Below the pieces are notes generated by a model, which ran no database searches, had not been told where the DNA came from, and worked only from the letters and a program-made list of their open reading frames with translations. Below are positions 31,964 to 43,187 of a stretch of 64,000 nucleotides of DNA, one piece after another. The translations under genes were made by a program, and so were the position numbers. Positions within the stretch are counted from its first letter, which is position 1, and each line of letters begins with the position of its first letter. Source of the DNA: Zygnema circumcarinatum (Eukaryota > Streptophyta > Zygnematophyceae > Zygnematales > Zygnemataceae). Where the stretch lies: NCBI GenBank assembly GCA_037447605.1, contig CM074808.1:637665-701664 (forward strand), in the 5' to 3' direction.

Positions 31964-34204
31964 ATGGGCGGCGAGTCGACGGAGCCGAGCGACCTCCCTC
32001 CTCCTCTGCCGTTGTACGGCCCTCCAGCAACGGAACTGGCAGCCATGGATATCGGTCCAGGAGGAGACGACCAAGGCTTTTGCCACGGGTCACAACGAGA
32101 ACCCCCTGCAGGAAGGTCTGCAAACCCTAAATTGGACGGCGCAGATTCCTCCCCGCCGACGTGGCTGGAGCGGGACGGCCGTCCAGCGCCCTCTATGGCT
32201 GCCAATGGGGGAGTAAACGGAGGTGACGTGTCTCTGCAGGAGCCGTCCACGTGGCACCATCCGCACGCTCGGGAGTTTCCCCACCCGCCGCCTTTCGGCT
32301 TCCCCCCTCCTTTCCCGCCTCCGCACGTGCTGCCATTTCTGGGCCAGGTGTTGGCCACTCTCGCGCCCTCCCCCTACCACCCCCCTCCCAACTCAGAAGG
32401 GCCTGAAACGTCAAAAAACCTATACAACTCAGAAAACCCAAAATTAAAGAACCCTAAGAAACCTAAAAATGTAAACTCTCCAGAAGGCCCTGAAGCTCCC
32501 GGAATACCTAACACTCATTCCCCTTCCTTTTACGAAGGCTGGCCTCCCCCGCATCTCCCTCCCTTTCCCCCTTCCTCGCATTCCTTCCCTCCCCCACCTC
32601 CCATTCCTCCTCCCCCCCATCACCTCCGTCCCCACCACCACCCTGGCCATTGGAAGCATTTCCCACATCCCCACATGATGCGTCCCCACTTTCAACATGG
32701 CCCCCATCCCCCTCACTTCTTCTTCCCCCATGGACGCCCCCCACATCCCGACCATCCTCCCTCGCCCTCCCCCTCCCCCATCCCTTCCCCCTCCAAAGGA
32801 GAAGAGGAAGCCATGGATTCCGCCTCCTCTCACCCTGTTCCGCAGCGCTACAAGCAGCCGACTCGTGGCAGCCATCTACAGCCTTCAGATGGAGAAGTTC
32901 GAGCCTCCACACCTCCGGGAGAAAGAGTGAAAGATGAGTGGCCCCGGGGGTGGCCAGGTCCTCCTCCTCCTCCTCCTCCTCCCCAAGGCTTCATGGAGGG
33001 AGACATGCTGCCACCATTCCCTTCCCCTCACTCTCATCCTCCTCCTCCCTTCCCTCATCCCTCCATGCCGCCATGGCATGCATGGGACATGCCTCCTCCT
33101 CCCCATGAGACTCCTTTCCCCATGGCTCCCCCGTCCTTCACGGTCCCTCCCATTCTCTCCTCCAGCATGGCGGAGCATCTGGCCTTGTATTTCAAGACCT
33201 ATGCTGAGCAACTAGAAGGAGAAAATGGGGTACGTCAATCGCAAGAGTCTTCGCGGATGTTAAGAAACCACCGAGGGATGCGGAATAAGGGCAAAGGTTT
33301 GTGGGAGTTTAGGGATGCGGAGGGCCACGGAAGTGCCTCGGAAAGTGATTCCGTTAACTCGTCCGGGATGAAATCTCCTCGAGCAGGTGGCGATAAGGGA
33401 TTGGCAGACAGAGCACCGCAAACGGGCCCAAAATTCTCCGTCCAGGATGACTTTCGCTTTCAATCTCAGCAAGGTGAGTGAGTAATATGCTGAAGTTCTT
33501 GCTTGCTTTGCTGTTTTACTGTTCATTGAGTTGCATACATTTCCTCTGGAAGCTGGGGATAATGCAGTGTATATGGGGGGGGGACTCCGTCTGCTTAGAC
33601 CATAACCTAGTTCAACTCGAAAAGTGCTATAGACTAAGCTCGGGAGCCTTTGAGGGAGGAATCTAGGGCAAGCTTTTATAGAACAGAGCACATTATGATG
33701 GAATTCTGAACTGCCTAGCAGTGAAGGAACCTTCTGGGAAGCTTACACTAATGCCTTCTGTGGCCTTTTGCAGGACCTATGCCCCCTGGAATGCCATTCA
33801 CGGCAGCCACTACTTCCAATTTTCCTCCGAGTCAAGCATATCCTTTGAATCCTAGTGCTTCAAAAAACCCTTTTGACACGCTTTCATCTCCGAATGAATT
33901 TGTTCAGCAGACAATGAAAATGGAGGGAGCTTCTGAAAGCTCGCAGCCCTTTCCCGCTCCATCATCTAAGCAGCAGCCGTCTAAGTCGGCCAATGTTCTG
34001 TCAACAAACGTCGATCCGCAGTTGGTGGAGTTTATGCAGAGGACAGGATTGGCTCTTTATACTCCCGTTTTGGCAGAGCTGTGGGTGGATATGGCGGAGC
34101 TTCTGGTCATGTCAGAGGAGGAGATTGGTTCCTTGGGGCTCCCCAGAGAGGCTGCAGAAAAGCTGAAAGTCGCATTGTACAGAGAAGCTGTATACAATAT
34201 TTGA
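31964..34204 (+). CDS. Pro/His-rich protein with C-terminal SAM-like domain
   Basis: Two exons, 31964-33473 and 33774-34204, in agreeing phase; 646 residues. The first 500 residues are low-complexity: proline runs mixed with histidine and phenylalanine (for example PHFFFPHGRPPHPDHPPSP) and no transmembrane segment. The last 70 residues (LVEFMQRTGLALYTPVLAEL, then VDMAELLVMSEEEIGSLG and AAEKLKVALY) form a compact helical domain with the spacing and hydrophobic pattern of a SAM domain, a protein- or RNA-binding, often oligomerising module. The start at 31964 is the first in-frame ATG and has the GCCATGG context. A disordered prion-like scaffold with an oligomerising end is a reasonable inference; the specific role is unknown. 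I would not rule out another small helical fold. Confidence 0.75.
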
Positions 34205-34852
34205 TCTCAATCGGTTATACTTAGGATACTTTAGGGCTTTTAGGGTGTTTGTAAGTTTATCTGTTTTCGTTCATGGTGAGGAAGGAAGATGTATGTCCAC
34301 TGCAGAATTAGTGTGCTTTTAAAACGAATGTACTTTATGTAGACGAAATCATAAGAAAAAAATTAGAAAAGGTACATGGGGGGGATGTATTCGTGCTTCT
34401 ATGTGCGTATTTTTGTTCCCCCACATCGGAATGCCACTGAGCACAGCGAACGCCCTCCCAAGCCTTATCACGATTTACTTGCCTGTGATACAATTTGGCT
34501 TTCCATGGACTCGCAGTTTGGCTCGAAAGGACCAACTGAACCAGTAGAACAGAGAATCTCTAACAATAGAACACAATAAAACGTATTAAAAAAATGATTG
34601 GGTTAATTCCACTACGCTGTTTTTGAAATAAACGATTGTAACTTAATAAAATGGAACAGAATCAACAAAACCTACCAGAATTAATCACTTGAGTTAATTG
34701 CAACCCTCAGATTATGACGACCCCTCCAACAATCAGCAATCTTCTCCCCAAGCCCTCCTCTCTGCAACCCGCCGCCTGTACAAAAAAAATCTCCGGAATC
34801 CCAACGGCAACGCGAGACGATTTATTCCGTTCGTTCTTTAAAAAAAAAAAAT
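34205..34852. other. Convergent intergenic stretch
   Basis: 3' regions of the SAM-domain gene and of the transporter on the opposite strand. No gene, repeat or RNA seen. Confidence 0.6.
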
Positions 34853-37800
34853 TTACCCTTTGTTAGAAACGAAGGCTGATTGCCCTAATCGAACAAACGA
34901 GTCGGCAATGAGGAGACAGACCAGAACCCCGAGCCCGCCACCCATCCACGTTGAAAATTGGAGCGGTGAGATAGGGAGCCACTCCGGAACCGCATTCACC
35001 GTCTCCTCCGCCTCCTCTCCCTCCTCACAAACCATTGGTCCCTCCGTTCTCGAGAATGGGAAAGGGCGAGCAGCAGGCTTCTCTCCTTTTCCGTCCTCCT
35101 CCAGCAGCTGTACGAGCTCAATAGAAGCATCCGAATTGTCAACTTTCCTTTCCGACAATACTTTCTTGAACAATACATTGTTCTCTTCATGAAAGCGGTG
35201 CCCATGCACCTCGATCCCGTGTAACGGACTCTTGCTCACAGGCCGTTCTATGTGGCACATCTGCCTTGCTTCTTGCGACGCATCTCCATACGGAGTCATT
35301 GGAGAAGAGCTCTCCTGTAGCGCATCATCCTCTATGCTTCGCACATACTCTCGGCTTTGCTGCCCGGAACGGAAACTTTTCTGCTGACCCCCCGCGGTGC
35401 TAACGTACGACAGCTCATTTTCTTCCCCATTCAAAGACTTTTCCTCCCCTTCCTTTTCCAGTGAATTCTCCTTCGATGACAAAAGCGCGGCTCGGTACAG
35501 CAGTGCAGGAATAACAAAGTTGATGAAACCCTGAAACAGAATCGCCATCCAGTTGCAGAACTGCAGGAGGACCTGAACCATGCGACGGATAGGAAGGAAA
35601 AAATGGAACTTTAGAATTTTTACAAGGGGTGCCATCACATCTATTAAAGTTAGGGCAGCAGGAAGGAGAGAGGCAGAAGCCTGACAATTTCACAATATAT
35701 ATTTACTTTTTTTTGCAGGACTTTCCGGCGGAGTATTTCCTGGCTATTCACACGCTAAGGAGGTGGATGAGTACCTCTGCCTGGTAGAAGAAAGCTGTGA
35801 CTATCCACGGTGCCAACACTCCACATAGAAATGCTCCTGAAGGATTCAGAAGTCCGCTGTTCACCAAGTTGTATTTCACCATGATGGCGAGAACAGGGAT
35901 GCCCGGAAGGTACCCCGAAATTCCCCATAAACATGCAGACAATTCCAAAGTTAACGGAACCTGCAGGAGTGGGAAGTCGAAAAAACATCGTTAGAGTATT
36001 TGGATACATCCATAAGGCTTAATGAGTTATCTCGGGGTCCAACATGGGTGAAAGTGGACTTGGCCCATTGTTGTGAATGCAGATATTAGCGATTTAATGA
36101 GTGCAGGCAATAGCAGAGAGTAGCGTTCCCTAATGTATTCAACGGTAGAGAATATGAAAGGCGTTACTGCAAATCGCCATGACAACTGCTTTTTCAACAA
36201 AATCAGAAAAGGCCAAATCACCTGTTCAGAATGACAAGATGTTTCCTTTGCAGCCCTGGCAACAAGAACGTTCAAAATGTTCTCTGTTCCGTCTAACGGA
36301 CGGCCGTCGGCATGCAGCAGGTTGAATGACCAGGCGCCAAAAAGAGCTGCAGGAAGCCCACATCAGCATGCAGATCAACAATGTGCTATCTCAAGGGGTG
36401 TTCCTTATCATAAAAACAAGGGCAGGGTGGCAATACACGCCTTTCATTAAGATCTTCTTAAAGAAAGGTTCACAAGATGCTCTCACCCAGTGTAATGTTG
36501 AGAGTGACGGCCAACAGTGAGGGCAGCCATATCGCTCGGTTCACTCCCACTCCCGGCCGTTTCTCATTCACCCACGAGGGGATGGTGCTCACATAGGAAT
36601 ACGAAAATACAGCCACCCCCACAACCTGCAAGCTACCGAACAGTTGGAATGAGCTGAAAGTACAACTGACAGAAGTCGGAAGTTAAGGGAAACAGGACGG
36701 AACAGAGCAAGGAACGTGTTTCAGGCAAAACCTGAGAGATGTTTCCTCCAATAATGGGAGTTCGTTGGGGGCCATTCCCGGGGCAGAAGGTGGCACTGTG
36801 AGGCAAAATGCTTTGGGTGTAAAAACCAATGAAGTAGAGAGAGAACGAAAGCTGTCCCCCCACGGATATCCATTGCATCCACATGTTGTCCTCAAGACTG
36901 AGAAGGCCCATGGGAATGCACACGATGGCTGCGAGAGCGTACCTACACCCAGCATTAGCTGGTCAGAGATTGTCAAGAAGAAGGTGAAAGATTTCGCACG
37001 TTTCTAGTTTGTTGCGCTTTAGCAGACATTTTCAGAGTTTCTGCTTTGGTAAAAAACACTCTGCAGCCAAGTGAAGTGTCAAAAGCCTATAAGACAAAGT
37101 TAAAGTATAAGACAAAGTCACCCCCTCTGGATAATAGTATCGACTTGAAGTCGAAAACTCACCCGAGAGATAGCACAGAAGTGGAACATGTCCCATTCTC
37201 TGTTTCTCCCCACTTGCATGGCTGCTCAGCCCCCCCCTGAGCCTTGAATGCAGGCGGCCAAGCCAAATAATCCAAACCGTACGTTGAGCCCAGAATTCGC
37301 GATACTAGTGAGTCGAGGACCTGTCCTTAAATCACTATTAGGGTCACTCTTTGAACACTTGAGCCTCGAACATCAAATTACGAAAGACATGGGGCCTATA
37401 TTTCTTAAATAACTTCAAGGAGCAAGGAAGGTTCGCATCAAAAGGGCACCTGAGAAGTAACAATCATAGCAGCAATGTTCGAAGCAGTGAGGCCCACATT
37501 GTATGCCACCTGTCCCAAAAGTTCCATCCGCAAGGAGTTATAAAGCTCTGCAGCCCGCTCTCGAATCCTCCCTGAAATCTATACATATCCAAACATCCCA
37601 TATATGCTAAAGTTAGGGGTTTCCCTGCATTTGGTACTCTCATCTGAGGTCGGCCTGCAGAGCTCACCATAGCTACAGCGTACCACTTTTGACCAAAGTA
37701 ATAGCGCACAAGTGTACAGTACTCGTATCTTCTTCCAAAGCTGCGGTTGCCGGGGATCCTTTGCATCGCCTCGCACAGCATGGCGGCAGCAAAGCTGCTG

Positions 37801-38330
37801 AGAGCCCACATAAGCAGCAGGCTGACAGTAGGGAGGAGCCATCCTGCCTGCTGGAAGAGGAGAGGGAGGACCACCATAGTGGGCCCGGCGATGTTGTTGA
37901 AGTTCAGAGCACAGGAACTGGAACACAGGAGATCATCACAGCGGGAGAGACGAACAAGGAACAAAAATGTCTGTCGGCGAGAGAGATTTGTGTTTTCTGG
38001 CGAACGTGTACAAAACACCATTCTTCGACCTTGTTTTTACAGTAAGGACCAAGCCAGCTTGAGCTGAAGGGTTCAAAAAGCGCAAAAAAAGTACAAAAGG
38101 CTTTACAGCAATCTGCCAAGAAAAAGGAAGTGCAAGAAAAAGGAAGTACCCCCAAAATGATATCGTCTTTTCTCCGAAGCCTTTGGCAGGCGTGCTGCTG
38201 CTCTCCTTCACTTCGTCCTCCCCTGAAGTGGCAAAGTCCTGAATCAGCACCTCTGACGGCTGCTGGAATGCCTCATTCCGCAAGTGGGAGAATGCTTGAA
38301 GGCTTGGTTCAGCTCCACCTTCAGAGAATT
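34853..38330 (-). CDS. Amino acid transporter, AAAP family (5' end unresolved)
   Basis: Minus-strand exons: about 38330-38150 (5' boundary uncertain), 37917-37668, 37509-37450, 37320-37163, 36942-36732, 36625-36487, 36346-36222, 35960-35775 and 35572-34853, all in agreeing phase. The core follows amino-acid/auxin permeases: SCALNFNNIAGPTMVVLP in helix 1, PLLFQQAGWLLPTVSLLLMW, VAYNVGLTASNIAAMIV, a WISVGGQLSFSLYFIGFY helix, VVGVAVFSYSYVSTIPSWVN (the usual cytosolic motif region), IWLPSLLAVTLNITLG, GIPVLAIMVKYNLVNSG and WMAILFQGFINFVIPALLYR. Members cotransport amino acids with H+ or Na+. Unusually, about 150 hydrophilic, Glu/Ser-rich residues lie between the penultimate and last predicted helices. 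The start codon was not found; no in-frame ATG precedes the first acidic segment, so an upstream exon is missing. Confidence 0.88.
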
Positions 38331-38497
38331 CCCCTCGTTTTAGGCTGGACGAGAAGAGTGGATACCATGCTTAAAAAACATGACTAACCACTGAGGCACA
38401 TTGTCATAACAACAAAGCATGCGCCAGCTAAATAAAGCGAGCAGGGACACTTAAGAGGTAATCATAACCAGTTGCTTTAACCGAGACTTAAGCAACC

Positions 38498-39245
38498 TCT
38501 ATGTCAGAAATGTTGAAACCTGTTCACAGCCTGTATCGCCAGCATATTGTAATATCGATAGTCAGAGAATGAATCGCAAAGCGAAAAGTCGTCCTCACCT
38601 TTGAGACCGTAATCTTGTAGTAGCGCTTTTCTCCATTTCCGAAATCGTAGGTGAAAACCTACACACGCAGGACCAATTGCAGCATTGGTCAGTTTTTTGT
38701 GAGAAAGAATCACCCGACAAAATGTCACAAATATAAGAATAGAGTCGAGTGGAAGGTCTACATAGTTTTTCCTTCTAGGAAGATAGAATTCATGACATCC
38801 CAAACCGATTTAGTAATATTCTATGAAGAATCAAACTAGCATATTTATTTCCGTAAGCGTACGGGTTAACAAAAGCTCAATTGTATGAGTTTTTCTGTTG
38901 CAAAAAATAGGAAATCCATGAGAACTAGCACATGACAATGAATGAATCTGCTGGAAGCGGGTATCAGGGAAAGGGTTTCGGGAAATTCGATCCACTAATG
39001 GAATGTTTCGCATGCGCGAAGCAGGGAGGAGACGATGCGCACTACTCTTTGATGAAGCTCGTGTTCTTGAATGCCAAAAAAAATTGTTCAACTTCATGTG
39101 CAAGGAAAGCTCGAGAAAAGCTTACATAGCGAACAAGCAAGTCCTCAATGCCACGACCAGCAGAATGCAGATATCTGGATACGCAGAGGCAGCCGCTTTC
39201 CAAGTCCGAAAATTCAAGCAACGTGTCCTCAATACGTTTCGACGG
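38498..39245 (-). CDS. Fragmentary unrecognised gene (two or three exons)
   Basis: Two in-phase minus-strand segments with good splice borders look coding: 39245-39126 (beginning PSKRIEDTLLEF and ending GRGIEDLLVRY) and 38658-38599 (VFTYDFGNGEKRYYKITVSK), possibly ending in a short exon that stops near 38498. I do not recognise the family and found no convincing start; a CATGGC-rich stretch at 39723-39793 might hold it. It could be the 3' part of a gene that begins further upstream, or chance. The remaining stretch up to 40635 shows no other gene. Confidence 0.3.
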
Positions 39246-39991
39246 CTTGATATCAAATCAGCGATTGGTTGCTTTCAGATCTGAAACACGCTTGAAAAGT
39301 TCCTACAGTCCAAAAGAGGAGATCCAGCTCCTTGAATAGACGTGAGCCCCTTCAGATTTCTGATGCAGGCTGCTCGAAAGTGGAGGAACTTATGACAGCA
39401 TGTGAATGTTGAGTCAACAGGATCTTTCCAAGATATCTGAAGTCCTTTCTTCAATCCCATCAAGGAACAAGTTAGGGCGAGAGAGAGATCATGGCATTTG
39501 AAACACTGAAATGATCGTTCCCAGCAGAGGACGGAATTCCGATACAAGGATGCAGGAAGATAGTAAGGGAGAATGTGTGTGTGTAAGAGAGCGAGAGAAG
39601 GAGAGAGAGCGAGGGGAAGAAAAAAGCTTGCATTCGACGAGACGAATGTTCATAACCTTATAAACTACACCCCCATTTCGGGAGAGTTCTAGCACACGGA
39701 AATTTCTCCGTTCAAGAGGCAGCCATGGAAGCCATGGCAGCCATGGCGGGGTCTTGACAGGAGCAGGTCCATGAGCAGGGAGGGAGCCATGGAGCCCTGG
39801 GCCGCCGCCCTCCTGCTACCTCACGCACCAATCCGATTCAAACTCCTGTAGACTGGTGTAGAAAAATCATCGTACCAATTTCCGTATGATTATTCGTACC
39901 GAACTACCGTACGGGTTGAGGGAGCTTTTCCCGGCAGGAGCCGCAGGACAGGGGGGACATCTGGGCGGCGTCACTTTCCCAGACGTTGACT

Positions 39992-40024
39992 TCAACGGTC
40001 AACGGTCAACGGTCAACGGTCAAA
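39992..40024 (+). promoter_or_regulatory. Tandem GGTCAAC repeats (W-box-like) upstream of the TauD gene
   Basis: Four back-to-back heptamers of the form CAACGGT, giving four GGTCAA (reverse TTGACC) cores, preceded by one TTGACT, about 620 bases upstream of the TauD start. TTGAC(C/T) is the core bound by WRKY factors in plants; whether it acts that way here is unknown. Confidence 0.4.
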
Positions 40025-40635
40025 CCAAAAGCCCTAGCAGGGGCCCTGAATACCCTGCCCCCTACGTCAGCGTACCATGTCATGTCACATCACGTCATTA
40101 AGGAGGCGCACACTCCCTACTGTTGGAACAATTTCGTACTGTACTGTACTTTTGTCCGTGCCATTCGTACTGTTCGTACGTGTGGTCCAACTGTAACTGG
40201 CCCGATTTCAACTGTTCTATGTGGTCACGTCACGTCACGAGGCACGGATTGGGCCCCCAACCCCATCCATCCCGATGGCTTCACGAAGCCGCCCCCATCG
40301 GTCCGTATGGATGACCGCATGATGACGACACCTATATGTACGAACATGTACGGCTCGTTCAGCATCCCGGGAAGGAGCGCCTTTTGCTGACGTGGCATTC
40401 TCCGTACCTGGACCCACATCCAGGGGGGCTGCACCTGGCTATCCCTTTCTCCTCCGACCAATGGAAACTCGGCGAGGGCACACGTGGTACGCTCTCATTG
40501 GAATGGCCGCCCCATTGTGGCCGATAAAGCGGCCATAGGCCCTTCCAATCTGTTACTTTTTCGGTCTGTCTCCCTCTCCCTCTCCCTCTCCCTCTCCGTC
40601 TTCTCTCCCTCAGCGTCGCCCAAAGGTCGGCCGCC

Positions 40636-42291
40636 ATGGTTGCCTCCTCCTCCGTCTCCCTCTCCGTGCAGGCCCTCTCCCTCCCTCAGCAGAAGCACTT
40701 CCCTCCCTCCGCTCCCTTCCCCCTCGCGCTCTCCCCCACCCGCCACGTCAGCCCTACCCACGCAGACATCCTCCCGCCAATCTCCCTCGCGGGTGATGAC
40801 CTGGCGTTGAGCGACGTGGCAGCCTGGGTGCGCGCCAACCGTCCCGGCATAGAGGCCCTGTTGGCGCTCCATGGCGCCGTTCTGCTGCGAGGGTTCTCTG
40901 TTCGCAGTCCCGTCGACTTCAACGCTCTGGTGGAGGCCTTTGGCTGGGAGGAGTTTCCGTATGTGGGCGGCGCCGCCCCCAGAACGAATGTCACAGGGCG
41001 CGTGTTCACATCTAACGAGTCGCCGCCGGATCAGATTATTCCGTTTCACCATGAGATGGCGCAGGTTGGAACTAGGGTTACTTGTTTAGGGTTTGCGGTT
41101 TGTATTTCAGTTTTTAGTTTCCGGTTTTGTGTTGGGCTTTGGCTTTATGTTGTCAGGTTTCGTTTCGGTGTTGGTTTTGAGTTTTTGGGGGGGTTGCAGT
41201 GATGGTGTTTTATTGGTCGTTGGGTTGTTAGGTTTTTGAGTGTCTTTGGGTTTCGAAATTTGGGGCCCTTAAGGCTACAGAATACGAGGTGCGCTGGTGA
41301 AGAGGGATGAGCCAACGGGGGGCAGGACCGCGTTCCATTTAAATTATTCTCTAACTCAAACTGCACACCAACCCTTTTCCCTGTTTTCCTACATTCTTGT
41401 ATGGTGGGCGTTTCACGTTTCAAAATGTTAAAAGGCATTTTTTTCTTCTTCTGTTGGAACCGTGCAGGTCCCCGAGTTTCCAAAGAAGCTCTTCTTTTTC
41501 TGTGAAGTGGAGCCCGGCCAAGAGGGGGAAACCCCAATTTTGCTGAGCCATGTCCTCCTTCAGAAAATGGAAGTGTCTCGCCCTGAGTTTGTGAAGGACC
41601 TTCGGGAAAAGGGTCTCGTCTACACGCGTGTCCTCGGAGAAGGCGACGATCCCACGTCTGCTATTGGCCGAGGCTGGCAGTCAACATTCCTCACAAAGGA
41701 CAAGGTTGAAGCAGAAAAGAGGTGAGAAGTAAGAGAAATTCGCCCCTTGTCGGTAAAATGGCCGAAATTGGATACATTGTGACGGCTTCAAAGATTTTGA
41801 AGTGAATGCAAGCTTTTCTCAGTGGGGGGTTGTGGTTTTTAACGTGATTTCTTTTCCTTTTCTTTTTCTTTTTTTTGCTAAACTGTTGTATGTGACTGTT
41901 TTTGCGGTTTTGGGGCATGGGCTGTAGGGGGGCGACCCTTGGAGTTCGACTGGAATGGCAGCCTGACGGAACTGTAAAAACAGTCACCTCCGTGCTGCCG
42001 GCGGTGAGGAAGGACCCTGCCACAGGGCGTGAGGCGTGGTTCAACAGCATGGCGGCCGCGTACACCGGCTGGAAAGATGCGCGAAACACGCCTGAAAAGG
42101 CAGTCACGTTTGGGGACGGAACTCCGTTACCCGCTGATGCAGTGCAGGAGACGTTGAAAGTGATGGATGAGATCAGTGTGGCCATTCCGTGGGTTGCGGG
42201 AGATGTGCTCCTCATCGACAACAATACCGTTCAACATGCAAGGAGGACATTCGTACCCCCTCGCCGGGTTTTGGCGGCTTTAACTAAGTAA
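40636..42291 (+). CDS. TauD/TfdA-family Fe(II)/2-oxoglutarate oxygenase (clavaminate synthase-like)
   Basis: Three exons in agreeing phase: 40636-41064, 41468-41721, 41928-42291; 348 residues. It closely follows plant At3g21360-type proteins, for example IPFHHEMAQVPEFPKKLFFF, ETPILLSHVLLQKM, GRGWQSTFLTKDK, WFNSMAAAYTGW and the C-terminal DNNTVQHARRTFVPPRRVLA. The 2-His-1-carboxylate iron site is visible as His-x-Glu in FHHEMAQ and the distal His in VQHARR, with the following Arg pair as 2-oxoglutarate ligand. These enzymes couple 2-oxoglutarate decarboxylation to substrate hydroxylation; the plant homologs have no agreed substrate. Residues 1-45 are Ser/Pro-rich and could be an organelle transit peptide. 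The start has GCCATGG context and a CT-rich leader (about 40560-40620). Confidence 0.94.
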
Positions 42292-43187
42292 TTGCGGGCA
42301 ATTTCAATCCCTTCTTCCAGTCTGAAGTCTGACATCTCTCCGGGTCCCTCTCCCGCCCGAAAGGCCGTACAATATGAAAGCAGACTCTGGGCCTGTGTAC
42401 AGGTTCGCCACCCCCACCTCCCTTTCTCTCCCGTTTCTTTCTATTTTCACCATTTTTCTTTCACGGGGACTAAGGAGTTTGCAAGTGCGAGTGGAGAGAC
42501 AACTCTGGCTGTCCGCTTGAAGTTTTCCGATGACTTTTCGAGCAACGTTTGAGGCGATTGAGAAGTGTGTGTACGATATGGCGAGCAGGAAGCGACCGTT
42601 TTCTGATCGGAGGATGCCTGTAATTGGAAGCGTATGTGCCTGGAGGGTTGTGGGAAGCAGGCATTAGAGCAGGCCATGAACATTGTTCCATCTTGACAAT
42701 TAATTGTACATTACGGACCAAACCGTGTACCTATGTCTTTTATCCATGTTTTCATCACATTATGCAGTCTACTCATTACCTTTGCGATGACCTTCAACAG
42801 TTCAATCGCCGGTGCAATGAGCCGATAAGCTATACATACTTTAACAGAGCACAATCTGGAAAAACTGGTTTTATTGTGATGAATTCTCACAAGTGCAGTT
42901 TAATGCCTCTTTCCTGTATACAATCCAGGAAATAAACATTGATTTCACCTTTCGTTGAAAATCTAAAGCCGCTCAAATGTTCTTCATTCTCCGTTCAACT
43001 AATAGCAAAAAAATTTATCCTTTTTAGAGGAATGATCTCAACGTCGAACAATAGATGGACCTTTGTACAAAATGCTGCTTCAACTCCGCTGTAATTTCCC
43101 CGTATTCTCGCCCGTCTTCCAAACAGTTTGTGATGAAGGGAAGTAAAAGATGAAACCTTCCGGGAGGTACCTCAACGAGAAGCAATA
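42292..43187. other. Convergent intergenic stretch
   Basis: Lies between the 3' ends of the TauD and Pol III genes. No gene or repeat that I can support. Confidence 0.6.

Noticed and set aside
31979-33215. Several minus-strand and alternative plus-strand frames over the Pro/His-rich gene
   Set aside because: Shadows of a low-complexity coding exon; only the frame starting at 31964 has a good start and a spliced SAM-like end.
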